A stretch of 64,000 nt of DNA from Granulicella mallensis MP5ACTX8 (lineage in GTDB: Bacteria > Acidobacteriota > Terriglobia > Terriglobales > Acidobacteriaceae), in the NCBI RefSeq assembly GCF_000178955.2, contig NC_016631.1, forward strand, positions 2,666,001 to 2,730,000, written 5' to 3'. Shown piece after piece: positions 18,036-27,243 of the stretch. Position numbers and translations under genes: made by a program. Numbering within the stretch: the stretch's first letter is position 1; every line of letters begins with the position of its first letter. The notes under the pieces are model-generated. The model did not search any database, had not been told where the DNA came from, and was given only the letters and a program-made list of their open reading frames with translations.

Positions 18036-21000
18036 TCAGAAGGAGAGACGTCCGCCGAGTTGCACGTTACGTCCACCTACCGTCGTGGAACTGATCGTAC
18101 CCGCGCCGGTCGGTCTGCCGGGGTTGTCGGTTAGGTCGACAGGGTCGTCGAAGTTGGTATCCGGCTGTCCAAAGCTCGGATGATTGAGGGCGTTTGTGGC
18201 ATCGATGCGGACCTGTAGCTGCACATTGTGGGTGAAGCTAAACGTCTTGCCCAGGGAAGCGTTCAACTCTGTAAGATCGGGGCCGTAGATTGTATTTCTG
18301 CCCAGATTGCCGAAGGTGCCGGCAGCGGCGGTTGCGAAGGCTGCCGGGTTGAACCAGCCGTTAATGCCGCGATGCGCAACGGCTGGATTGCCGACAAGGT
18401 TGGGGCGCCACGAGCCTGCCTGTGAATAGGACAGGTTAGTCCCGCCATACGTGACAGTGAAGGGATTTCCCGAGTGAGCGACTTCGATCAGCGAGAGTTG
18501 CCATCCGCCGGCCACGGCATCGACCGCAGCGTTCTTATTCAGGAACTTCCGATTTCTGCCGAATGGCAATTGATACACTGCACTCGCTTTGAACGAGTTA
18601 CGGATATCGAAGTTCGACGGTCCATAGTTCGCATGGGGGTCATAGCCGTTCTGGTAGTTCTGCGTGCCGCCGTGACCACCCCATCCAGCAGAGTCCTGAT
18701 CGTTCAGGAAGTGCGACCAGGTATAGTTTGCGCTGAAGCTCCAGCCCGAAGCTAGCCGTCTTTGCGCCTCGAGCTGAAGAGAGTTGTAGTTCGATATGGC
18801 GTTGTAGGTGTCGCCACCGATCCCTTCAAACTGCGGATAAGGACGTCCCGAGGGATCGTCGTTGGGGCCGAGCTGCGACTGCGGAACCTGGTTGATGTCG
18901 TGCGGGAACGAGAGATTCGTTCCATGGCTGCCGACATAGGAGACGTTCAGCACGATCTGTTGGGGAAGCTGATGCTGTACGCCGAAGGAGTACTGATAGG
19001 ACTTGGCTACGGGGGTGTGATACGGGTTGTAGTTGACTCCCTGGCCGTTGTACGCGGTCGAAGAGGTGGAGGCCTTCAGATAGGGCAGGTTCGAACCCAA
19101 TCCCGACAGGCTTACGACTGGCGTTAGACCGTTGGTCTGGTCGCTTGCGGAGCCATAGCTGTTCGAGCCGAAACCCACACCCGATCCATAAGTATCTGAG
19201 CTCCAGTTATAGGAGTAGATGCCGAAGCCGCCGCGGACGACAGTCGTGCTGTTTGGGGAGTAGGAGAACCCAAGCCGGGGTAGAAAGATGTCGTAGACAT
19301 TCTTTTGCAACTGGCCGCGGCCGTTGTCTCCAACGAACCACATCGCGCCCAAAGTTCCCGTAGCGGTATTCAGCAACGTGGGATCGAAGGTGCCCTCGTA
19401 CCCGTGGACTTCGCTCCAGCCACTCTGTATCTGGTAGCGAAGTCCAAGGTTCAGGGTAAGGTTCGAGCGGATCTTGTAATCATCCTGAACAAACATCTGC
19501 GGGCTGAATTGGCGCGCACCGGAGACAGGCTGGTTATTCGCGCTCCAGCTCTGCACCTCGCCGAGCAGGAAGTCCGCATAACCGAAGCCGCTGCCGACAG
19601 TAGAAGGTGTGGCCTGCGTATAAACACCGCTGAAGTTGAACTCGCCTGCCTGCACATTTCCATACGGCACGCTGTTGTTCTGGTATCGAAGCACTTCGCC
19701 ACCAAAGTGAATGACGTGCTTGCCTCGAACCAGCGTCACTACATCGGAAGGATCGAAGCTATTGCCCACGCCGATATAGTTGCCGCTGTTATAGAGTCCA
19801 TCGCAGCAGCTTCCGACTCCACCGTTGATGCTGATGTCCGGCAGGATGTCGGCCTTTGCATACTGCAGACCTACCTTCTGCGGAATGCCTTGATTCAGAG
19901 TCGAAGGAGCAAACCAATTGCCCTGGCGATTGAATCCGAAGCGGAACTCGTTCACGAAGGTAGGGTTGATGGTCCAGGTGTCAGACAAAAGCAATACATG
20001 ATCGGCGACATCGTCAAACTGGCAGTTGATCGGGCAGGGTAGCTCGTTCCGATAGAGCGCCTTATTGTCGCGAGAGGTCGCAGCGAAGGTGATTCGGTTC
20101 TTGCTGGTGATGTCGTAGTCCAGGCGCCCGTAAAACGTGAGATATGGGTTCTGCACCGGCGTTACCTGGAAGTAGTTGTTTGTCAGTCCTGGACGGTTCG
20201 GCGCGGGATAGTAGGCCTGCAGGCCATTGGCCACCGGATCGACCGTTGCGATCTTATTGCCGGCAAATGCACGCCTGCAGGGCTGACCGTTGACTGTGGT
20301 CAGCGTGGACTGATCGAAGATCTGGTTCGTCAGGATGACGGTGCCGTCGCACGGATTGATCTGCTGGTTTCCGTTTCCATCGAGCGCCGGACCTCCAAGC
20401 ACATCGGAGAAGTCTCCACCACGCTCGGCGAGAGTAGGTACGGTTACAAATTCGTCAGCGGATGTATTGGAGATCGTTTTCTCGGTGTTGAAGTAGAAGA
20501 ACATCTTGTTCTTGAGGATCGGCCCGCTGATAGAGCCACCGAAAACATGCACATGGTACGGCGGAATGGCTGTATTGGGATCGTCAAAGTAGCTGCGGGC
20601 ATTCAGTTCGTTGTTCTGAAGATACTCGTAGGCGGACCCATGAAAGGTATTCGTGCCGCTTTTGGTGATTTGATTGAAGACCGCTCCTCCGGCGCCGTAC
20701 TGGGCAGAGAAGGTCGAGGTTTCGATGTTTACCTCTGATATAGTCTCAAAGGTGTTGGTGTCGGTATTAGCGCTTTGCGGGAGAGTAACGGACGCACCGT
20801 CGGCAAGGAAGTTCGAGGAGTAGGGAAGCGTTCCATTGATGGATACACCGAGTCCAGGGCTCGCAGCCGGATCACCGCCTTGCGTCGCCGTTCCCGCTGA
20901 ACCGGGAAGCAGAATGGTGAAGTTATCCCAGCTTTGGCCAACCTGCGGCAACTGCTGCATCGTCTTTGAGTCGAAGGTTGTGCCCTGGTCGCTGGTTTCA

Positions 21001-21416
21001 GTCTTCAGGAGGGAGGCGTCGCCTGTAACGACGACCTTCTCCTCGATCGATCCTACATGCAGTTGGGCATTTACCGTGATGGTACTTACCGTAAGCGTGA
21101 TGGGGCTACGCTGCAACGGGGCGAAGCCCTGCCTGGAGAAGTCGATCCGATAGTGTCCGGAGGGAGTTGAGACGGTGTCGTAGAGGCCGTCTTTGTTGGT
21201 CGTAAACTGCGTAATCTCGCCCGTATCGATATTGGTGAGCAGAACGGTTGCCCCAACGATCACCGCGTTCGAGGTGTCGGTGACTGTGCCGCGAACCTCA
21301 CCGGTAGCGGAGCTCTGTGCAACCGCAACGGCTCCTGCGCACAGCAGAAGACAAAATCCTATAAAACAGCCGCACAGCTTACCGAACATGTGTAGCTTCT
21401 CCTGAATGAACCCCAT
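18036..21416 (-). CDS. Oar-like TonB-dependent receptor with carboxypeptidase-regulatory domain (receptor 2)
   Basis: A 1126-residue outer-membrane receptor. The ATG at 21416 (GAGG 7 nt upstream) gives a proper signal peptide (CGCFIGFCLLLCAGAVAVAQ); the frame continues upstream to 21503 without support. Then comes a carboxypeptidase-regulatory-like domain (about 40-120: VRGTVTDTSNAVIVGATVLL), a plug with SSNFLADGASVTLPQSA and GGAVFNQITKSGTNTFHGSA, and a barrel ending LGGRLSF with a terminal phenylalanine. Late barrel strands carry the family signature FDIRNSFKASAVYQLPFGR. Ligand unknown; the divergent GH116-ThuA operon suggests a glucoside-containing substrate. The 370-nt divergent gap probably houses promoters of both units. 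Confidence 0.88.
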   Translation of the reverse strand: MGFIQEKLHMFGKLCGCFIGFCLLLCAGAVAVAQSSATGEVRGTVTDTSNAVIVGATVLLTNIDTGEITQFTTNKDGLYDTVSTPSGHYRIDFSRQGFAPLQRSPITLTVSTITVNAQLHVGSIEEKVVVTGDASLLKTETSDQGTTFDSKTMQQLPQVGQSWDNFTILLPGSAGTATQGGDPAASPGLGVSINGTLPYSSNFLADGASVTLPQSANTDTNTFETISEVNIETSTFSAQYGAGGAVFNQITKSGTNTFHGSAYEYLQNNELNARSYFDDPNTAIPPYHVHVFGGSISGPILKNKMFFYFNTEKTISNTSADEFVTVPTLAERGGDFSDVLGGPALDGNGNQQINPCDGTVILTNQIFDQSTLTTVNGQPCRRAFAGNKIATVDPVANGLQAYYPAPNRPGLTNNYFQVTPVQNPYLTFYGRLDYDITSKNRITFAATSRDNKALYRNELPCPINCQFDDVADHVLLLSDTWTINPTFVNEFRFGFNRQGNWFAPSTLNQGIPQKVGLQYAKADILPDISINGGVGSCCDGLYNSGNYIGVGNSFDPSDVVTLVRGKHVIHFGGEVLRYQNNSVPYGNVQAGEFNFSGVYTQATPSTVGSGFGYADFLLGEVQSWSANNQPVSGARQFSPQMFVQDDYKIRSNLTLNLGLRYQIQSGWSEVHGYEGTFDPTLLNTATGTLGAMWFVGDNGRGQLQKNVYDIFLPRLGFSYSPNSTTVVRGGFGIYSYNWSSDTYGSGVGFGSNSYGSASDQTNGLTPVVSLSGLGSNLPYLKASTSSTAYNGQGVNYNPYHTPVAKSYQYSFGVQHQLPQQIVLNVSYVGSHGTNLSFPHDINQVPQSQLGPNDDPSGRPYPQFEGIGGDTYNAISNYNSLQLEAQRRLASGWSFSANYTWSHFLNDQDSAGWGGHGGTQNYQNGYDPHANYGPSNFDIRNSFKASAVYQLPFGRNRKFLNKNAAVDAVAGGWQLSLIEVAHSGNPFTVTYGGTNLSYSQAGSWRPNLVGNPAVAHRGINGWFNPAAFATAAAGTFGNLGRNTIYGPDLTELNASLGKTFSFTHNVQLQVRIDATNALNHPSFGQPDTNFDDPVDLTDNPGRPTGAGTISSTTVGGRNVQLGGRLSF

Positions 21417-21786
21417 CGTTTCGCCTCGTCCTTTCGTCTCTTCCTGTGGCACTCTTATCGCCGGCATCCCGTCTCGACGATGCCCCCGGCAACTTCCGGG
21501 CAATGCTTTATGCAGGGCCGCGCATCTCTCGAAAACACCTCCGAAGCCTTAAACCAGGGTGCGTGAAAGAAAAGCGTGACATCCTTCGTAACGTTTAGTT
21601 AGTATCTACTCTCAAATGCGACGAATTGGCAAGTGCTTTTTTGCCGGAGGCCGAAAGAACGCTGTCCGGCAAAGAAATCTCAGCCATTCTTTGCCGCAGT
21701 TGCAAGGTATGGATTCGGCGGATTCTGCGTTCCCGATGCCAGCGTGAATCTGTGCCTGTACAAAACTTGAGAAGCATTGGAGCACC
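21417..21786. other. Divergent intergenic region between receptor 2 and the GH116 operon
   Basis: No convincing gene. It holds an inverted repeat TTTGCCGGA (21640-21648) / TCCGGCAAA (21665-21673) preceded by a run of T, probably within the leader of the GH116 transcript or part of an operator, and an AT-richer stretch (21590-21615) that could hold a promoter. No clear -35/-10 pair was found. Confidence 0.5.
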
Positions 21787-24222
21787 ATGAAACGAACATC
21801 GAAGTGGATATCGACCCGTGGCCTGGCATTCCCTATCCTGGCGTTTACGCTCTGCCTTTCAATGGCTTCCACTGCATGGGGTGGAGACGGCATTCCCAAG
21901 GCTGCCTGGAAGCGCGCACTGGGATTGCCCTTGGAAAACCCTGGCGTGACGCGCGCGGCTGGCGATATCGATGATGGCTATTGGCAGGGTGTCCCCGTCG
22001 GTGGCTTTGGAGCAGGGACCTTTTCCCGCAGCTATCGAGGCGACTTCGCTCGCTGGCATATCAAGGCCGGAGTGCATAAGTATGAGCCGGTGTATGCCAA
22101 CCAGTTCGCCATGTTCCAGCAGTCCGAGGGGGACGCTCACGGCACGTCGCAGGCGTTGATGAACGGCCATCCCTCCAATGGGGAACTATCCAGTTGGCAA
22201 TGGGATTATCCAGTCGGGGCGGGGGATTATTATGGGCTCTTCCCGAAGGCGTGGTTTGACTATAAGTGGGACAAGTTCCCCGCGCATGTCACGCTGGAGC
22301 AGTTTTCGCCGGTGCTTCCCAACAACTATCGTGAATCCAGCTATCCGGTTGCCGTATACCGCTGGCATGCGGAGAATCCCACCAATAAGACAGTCGTGGT
22401 CTCGGTGCTGCTTTCCTGGACAAATATGTCAGGTTGGTTCCGGACCTATACGCGCGACTTCAAAGGGGCGCCTAATCAAGGCAACCACAATGAGTATGTG
22501 AGCGAGAAGGTCGGTGATGCGGGAACGATGAAAGGTATCGTCTTCGATAGAAACCGCGCTGGGACGGCTCCCAATGATTGGGATGGGCAGTTCGCCATCG
22601 CGGCGATGGAATCGCCCGGTGTGGAAGTCTCCTACCAGACTACCTACCAGGCATCCGGAGATGGCAAAGCTGTCTGGTCGGCGTTTTCCAAAGATGGCAG
22701 ACTCGCTAACGATGGGAAGTCGTGGGTGAGCGATAAGGAGAAGCTGGCAGGTGCGATTGCCCTGCGCTTCACTCTGCGGCCAGGAGAGAAGAAAGTGGTT
22801 CCGATGGTCGTCTCCTGGGACTTTTCCTTGATTCAGTTTGGAGAAGGCAGAAAGTGGGATCGCCGCTATACGGATTTCTACGGAACCTCCGGCCAGAATG
22901 CCTGGAAGATTGCTCGTGATGGGCTACTCCATGCCACCGAGTGGAGCGATGAGATAGACAAGTGGCAGGCCCCCTACATTACTGACGAAAGCAAGCCGCT
23001 GTGGTATCGCGGGATGCTTTTCAATGAGCTTTATGCGCTAACCGACGGAGGAACGTTCTGGGGGCGCCAGGCCGGCTCAGATGCAAAGGCCACGCCGACC
23101 TTCGCGCTGCTCGAGTGTTTCGATTACGCCTACTACGGCACGCTCGATGTCCGTTTCTATGCCTCCCTTCCACTGTTGAAGTTCTGGCCGGACATCGACA
23201 AGCAGGTGCTCCGAGAGTTTGCCGATACCGTGCCTAAGGAGTGGCCGGAACAGGGGCTTTGGGTATGGAAGACGCAGCAGGTGGGAGAGCCTATTACCCA
23301 CAAGCGTAAGAAGATCGGTGCGGTACCGCATGACCTAGGTGTGCCGGAAGGCGATCCCTTTGTCGCCGTGAACGAGCCCGGCTGGCAGGACACCAACGAT
23401 TGGAAAGACCTCAACAGCAAATTCGTGCTGATGGTCTATCGAGACTATGTTCTTACCGGTCGCAAGGACACCGCATTTCTGCGAGAAACCTGGCCCGCGG
23501 TCAAAGCCGCGATCGAATATCTTCGCCAGTTCGATCATGGCGGCGGTGTCCCGGAGAACAGCGGCTATCCTGACCAGACCTATGACGACTGGGTGGTTCG
23601 CGGGGTAAGTGCTTATTCTGGCGGTCTATGGCTGGCCGCTCTACGCGCTGGAGAAGAAACCGCGCGTGTGGTCGGCGATACGAAAACAACTGCGGAGTAT
23701 CACGCACTCTTCCTGAAAGGGCAGAAGACCTATATCTCCCAGCTATGGAATGGCGAATACTTTCGCTATGACACCAGCAGCGAATCCAAAGATGACATCC
23801 AGGCTGACCAACTTGCCGGGCAATGGTATGCCAACCTCACCGGTCTCGGCGAGATCGTACCGCATACGATGCAGGTCTCGGCGGCGAAGAAGATCTTCGA
23901 CGTCAACGTGATGAAGTTTGGCCACGGCGAGATGGGTGCGGCCAATGGCATGACAGCGGACGGCGCCATCCTCACCAACGCAGAGGCCAAAGAGGTATGG
24001 GTAGGAACTACACTCGGCTATGCTGGCCTGCTGATGCAGGAGGGAATGAACGATGAAGCTTGGAAGACCACCCGGGGGCTCTATCACGTGATCTACGAAG
24101 ACAAAGGCTACTGGTTCCGGACACCCGAGGCCTGGGACATCACCGGTAACTTCCGGGCAGGAATGTATATGCGGCCGACAGCCATCTGGGCGCTGGAAAT
24201 GACCTCTCCCACGGCAAAATAG
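21787..24222 (+). CDS. Exported GH116 beta-glucosidase/glucosylceramidase-like enzyme
   Basis: An 811-residue glycoside hydrolase family 116 protein (relatives: bacterial beta-glucosidases/xylosidases, human GBA2). Signal peptide at about 12-32 (LAFPILAFTLCLSMASTAWG). The N-terminal beta-sandwich carries the family motif VGGFGAGTFSRSYRGDFARW (about 71-90). The alpha/alpha-barrel contains nucleophile E443 (LLECFDYAYYGTLDVRF) and acid/base D596 (NSGYPDQTYDDW), matching the positions of the characterised Thermoanaerobacterium enzyme closely. It should release glucose-type residues from beta-glucosides outside the cytoplasm by retaining hydrolysis. GGAG lies 5 nt before the ATG. The ThuA gene starts 35 nt downstream, an evident operon. 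Confidence 0.9.
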   Translation: MKRTSKWISTRGLAFPILAFTLCLSMASTAWGGDGIPKAAWKRALGLPLENPGVTRAAGDIDDGYWQGVPVGGFGAGTFSRSYRGDFARWHIKAGVHKYEPVYANQFAMFQQSEGDAHGTSQALMNGHPSNGELSSWQWDYPVGAGDYYGLFPKAWFDYKWDKFPAHVTLEQFSPVLPNNYRESSYPVAVYRWHAENPTNKTVVVSVLLSWTNMSGWFRTYTRDFKGAPNQGNHNEYVSEKVGDAGTMKGIVFDRNRAGTAPNDWDGQFAIAAMESPGVEVSYQTTYQASGDGKAVWSAFSKDGRLANDGKSWVSDKEKLAGAIALRFTLRPGEKKVVPMVVSWDFSLIQFGEGRKWDRRYTDFYGTSGQNAWKIARDGLLHATEWSDEIDKWQAPYITDESKPLWYRGMLFNELYALTDGGTFWGRQAGSDAKATPTFALLECFDYAYYGTLDVRFYASLPLLKFWPDIDKQVLREFADTVPKEWPEQGLWVWKTQQVGEPITHKRKKIGAVPHDLGVPEGDPFVAVNEPGWQDTNDWKDLNSKFVLMVYRDYVLTGRKDTAFLRETWPAVKAAIEYLRQFDHGGGVPENSGYPDQTYDDWVVRGVSAYSGGLWLAALRAGEETARVVGDTKTTAEYHALFLKGQKTYISQLWNGEYFRYDTSSESKDDIQADQLAGQWYANLTGLGEIVPHTMQVSAAKKIFDVNVMKFGHGEMGAANGMTADGAILTNAEAKEVWVGTTLGYAGLLMQEGMNDEAWKTTRGLYHVIYEDKGYWFRTPEAWDITGNFRAGMYMRPTAIWALEMTSPTAK

Positions 24223-24257
24223 ATACTTCAAGGACACGGAATCGAGGACGGAACGTT

Positions 24258-25058
24258 ATGCAGCGCAGATCAAATATCCTCTCACTACGAAACCCAGCCA
24301 TGTGGTTGTTCCTCTTGCTGCTCGTTTGCTCGACCGTCGTAAGAGCCGCTGTCCCTGGGCAGGGAACTCCGAAGTTCCGGGTCGTTGCTCTTGCCGAATC
24401 GGGCGGGATTCACCAGCCATTCGTCGACGCGGCGAAACTCTGGCTCAACAAGCTGGCATTCGAGAATAATTTCGCCGTCGATTACATTCAGAATACCGAT
24501 AAGATCGACGACGCCTTTCTCTCCCAATACCAGCTATTTATCCAGCTCAACTATCCACCCTATAACTGGACACCCACGGCCCAGGCTGCCTTCATAAAGT
24601 ACATCGAGGAGGGCAGAGGAGGGTGGATTGGATTTCATCATGCCACGCTGCTTGGAGAGTTTGATGGTTTCAAAATGTGGCCCTGGTTCTCCAACTTCAT
24701 GGGAGGTATTCGCTTTACGAACTACATCCCTACTTTCGCGGATGGAATGGTAACGGTGGAAGACACTACGCATCCGGCCATGCAGGGTGTTAAAACTCCA
24801 TTTCCTGTGAGCCAGGAGGAGTGGTACACGTGGGATAAATCTCCTCGCCCCAATGTTCATGTGCTGGCGAGCGTGGATGAGAAGACCTATACGCCTGATA
24901 CGAAGATCAAGATGGGAGATCACCCTGTCATCTGGACGAACGAACACTACAAGGCGCGCAATATTTATATCTTTATGGGACATCACCCAGATCTATTTCA
25001 AAATCCGGCTTTTACGACCATCTTTAGAAATTCTATTTTCTGGGCTGCTCATCAATAG
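24258..25058 (+). CDS. Exported ThuA-domain protein, second copy
   Basis: A 266-residue ThuA-family protein with an N-terminal signal/anchor (PAMWLFLLLLVCSTVVRAA). Motifs parallel the copy at 17203 but the sequence is clearly diverged: GRGGWIGFHHATLLGE, WPWFSNFMGGIRF, DTTHPAMQGVKTPF, EEWYTWDKSP, PVIWTNEHYKARNIYIFMGHH. A GAGGACGGA ribosome-binding region lies just before the ATG. Cotranscription with GH116 suggests the two act on the same exported glucoside. One idea is that ThuA handles an oxidised (3-keto) sugar, as discussed for trehalose in rhizobia, but no sugar 3-dehydrogenase is in this window. Confidence 0.85.
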   Translation: MQRRSNILSLRNPAMWLFLLLLVCSTVVRAAVPGQGTPKFRVVALAESGGIHQPFVDAAKLWLNKLAFENNFAVDYIQNTDKIDDAFLSQYQLFIQLNYPPYNWTPTAQAAFIKYIEEGRGGWIGFHHATLLGEFDGFKMWPWFSNFMGGIRFTNYIPTFADGMVTVEDTTHPAMQGVKTPFPVSQEEWYTWDKSPRPNVHVLASVDEKTYTPDTKIKMGDHPVIWTNEHYKARNIYIFMGHHPDLFQNPAFTTIFRNSIFWAAHQ

Positions 25059-25085
25059 CGTGCTGCCCGTTGGATGCGAAGACCG

Positions 25086-27125
25086 TTATTGATTTACAGG
25101 TTCGGCTTCGATCAGTACGCGAACCGCTGGTGTGACCACAAGGAACAGCTCTGCATGGGGTGCGGCACTTTCATCCACCTTTGCAAGTTGTTCCTTGCGC
25201 TGTTCCGGTGTAACGGGATGCGCCGACTCAATAGAATCGAGTGCGGCTATTCCCAGAGCGCCCAGCACTGAAAGGTTTTGTGACAGCGGAGCGAGTGGTG
25301 CTCGCAACATCGAGGTAGCCAGGTAAGGTTCAAGAGCTGCATTGTTATCGCGCCATTGGATAAACCGCTTCCGCAGCTCCGGTCGAGCGGACGGATCGTG
25401 AACAGCACGCTGTGCCAGCGCATTGATCTCTCTCGCCTGGTCGCTCTCCGGTGAGACGGCGTCCACTAGATGATTCAGCGGCCTTTCCGCGTCGTACTTC
25501 TGCGTTCTTTCTCGGTGATATTCTTTGACCGGCTCGACGGCCCTCGCCAGCGTTTCCAGCAACTCCGGCGGCATATCGTCACCCTCAATGCGGTCCAGCA
25601 TACGGCTGCTGCTGGTTTGATGTTCCAGGCCGAGATATTCCAGGTTGCGGCTGAGAACAGCCAGGCGGCGATACATGGAGGGAATATCGGTCACCGATTC
25701 CGGAGACCATAGCCGCTCAGCGATGGCTCCGAGCCGAGGCCAAAGCCGGTTATCGAGGTTTTCCGGTGTGACGTACTCCGCCCATTGCGCGGCTTCTCCA
25801 CCAAGAATGTGCGACTTCTCCTCCGCGGTGAGGGCAGCGCTTTTGCCTGACAGAGGATCAACGGCGTAGTGCTGCGATGCGGGATACATCAGGTCGAGAT
25901 AGTAGCCTGCGGACAGTATCGTCTTGTATCCCATCCTCGCCGCATCTGCCAATGACTCTGCGCCGCGCCAGGATTGAATGAGAGAATTCTTCGGCAAATT
26001 GCCGTCCAGAATCTCGTCCCATCCTTCCATATCCTTGCCATGTTTATGAACGATCTGCTCCACGCGTTTTGTGAAGTAAGTCTGCAGGGCGTGATTGTCT
26101 TTGATCTTGTGTGTGCGCATCCATGCCTGGATGGTTGCATCCTTGTCCCAATACTTGCCATCCACTTCGTCGCCGCCGATATGAAAGTAACGGTCGGGGA
26201 AGAGAGCTTCCATCTCACCAAAGACCGTGTCCAGCAGGACGTAAGTAGCCTCCTGCGTGGGATCGAACGGCGGACGCAGTTTGTCCTGTTCCGAGCGAAC
26301 CAGTGCTTGAGGCGCGGGGCCAGAGGCCAACTTAGGGTAGGCAACCAGCCAGCTCACCGCATGACCGGGTACATCGAATTCTGGAACTACGCGTACACCA
26401 CGGTCGCGCGCATAGGCAATTAACTCGCGCATCTGATCCTGTGTATAGAAGAGGCCATCGGAGGCAAGCTCCGTCAACCTGGGGCGGCGTTTGCTTTCTA
26501 CTCGAAAGCCCTCATCGTCGGAGAGGTGCAGATGCAAAACGTTCAGCTTCACCGCAGCCATTCCATCGATGTTTCGCTCAAGGGCTTCGAACGGCATGAA
26601 GTGCCGCGATACGTCGATCATCAGACCGCGCCATGCAAAGCGAGGAGTGTCGTCAATGAGAACGTCAGGGAGAACCCAGCCCTGAGGGCTTGGCCTAACA
26701 AGCTGCAGCACGGTTTCAAGACCGTGCATGATTCCCAGGGGATTGGCAGCCGTCAATTCAATTCCTGTTTGGCTGACGGTTAAGTGGTAGCTTTCGTCCT
26801 CCGCCAATGCCTGAACATGAAGACCCGGACCTGCGCAGCGGATAACGAATCGCGGCCCCTCCGGGGCTCCGGAAAAGTGATGATCGAAAGGAACCCCGGT
26901 ACGCACAGAGAGGCTTCGCATGAACCGTGTCAGTGCGTGGTGAACTCGCTCATCTCCACCCGTGAGTTGGATCTGTGGTGTATGTTCCAGATTCAGAAAA
27001 CCTTCCTGCTGTGTCACGTGCGAAGGCCAGGGCATAAGATTTAGTTCGGCAGCCCCGCAGGGCAGTGCGGCACATAGCAAAAGGACAGCCGTCGTTAATC
27101 TATGAATGCCACCGCGTTGGCTCAA
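25086..27125 (-). CDS. Exported GH20 beta-N-acetylhexosaminidase
   Basis: A 679-residue GH20 enzyme that removes terminal GlcNAc/GalNAc from chitin fragments, peptidoglycan pieces or glycans. Signal peptide about 9-26 (LTTAVLLLCAALPCGAAE), N-terminal GH20b domain (about 30-160), then the TIM barrel beginning PRFAWRGLMIDVSRHFMP. The catalytic pair D319-E320 lies in HIGGDEVDGKYW; HLHLSDDEGFR and EFDVPGHA are also present. The start is a TTG at 27125, chosen because GAGG lies 8 nt upstream and no ATG gives a signal peptide. A C-terminal helical region of about 150 residues follows the barrel. Single gene; a terminator separates it from the redoxin gene upstream. Confidence 0.9.
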   Translation of the reverse strand: MSQRGGIHRLTTAVLLLCAALPCGAAELNLMPWPSHVTQQEGFLNLEHTPQIQLTGGDERVHHALTRFMRSLSVRTGVPFDHHFSGAPEGPRFVIRCAGPGLHVQALAEDESYHLTVSQTGIELTAANPLGIMHGLETVLQLVRPSPQGWVLPDVLIDDTPRFAWRGLMIDVSRHFMPFEALERNIDGMAAVKLNVLHLHLSDDEGFRVESKRRPRLTELASDGLFYTQDQMRELIAYARDRGVRVVPEFDVPGHAVSWLVAYPKLASGPAPQALVRSEQDKLRPPFDPTQEATYVLLDTVFGEMEALFPDRYFHIGGDEVDGKYWDKDATIQAWMRTHKIKDNHALQTYFTKRVEQIVHKHGKDMEGWDEILDGNLPKNSLIQSWRGAESLADAARMGYKTILSAGYYLDLMYPASQHYAVDPLSGKSAALTAEEKSHILGGEAAQWAEYVTPENLDNRLWPRLGAIAERLWSPESVTDIPSMYRRLAVLSRNLEYLGLEHQTSSSRMLDRIEGDDMPPELLETLARAVEPVKEYHRERTQKYDAERPLNHLVDAVSPESDQAREINALAQRAVHDPSARPELRKRFIQWRDNNAALEPYLATSMLRAPLAPLSQNLSVLGALGIAALDSIESAHPVTPEQRKEQLAKVDESAAPHAELFLVVTPAVRVLIEAEPVNQ

Positions 27126-27163
27126 GTCTCTATCCTCAGGAAAATGGTTTTAGTGATTACGAA

Positions 27164-27198
27164 AAACGAGCCAGCCTATGTACTGAGCCAGCTCGTTT
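27164..27198 (-). terminator. Intrinsic terminator of the redoxin gene
   Basis: On the minus strand, AAACGAGC and GCTCGTTT pair across a 19-nt loop and run directly into TTTTT, 46 nt after the redoxin stop. Confidence 0.6.
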
Positions 27199-27243
27199 CT
27201 TGTTGAATTGATGCATTAGATGAGTGGATTTACCGATGCTGCT

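Noticed and set aside
21640-21673. Inverted repeat TTTGCCGGA/TCCGGCAAA considered as a terminator
   Set aside because: The T-run precedes the stem on the plus strand and becomes A on the minus strand, so neither direction gives a U-tract after the hairpin; kept only as a note in the intergenic entry.
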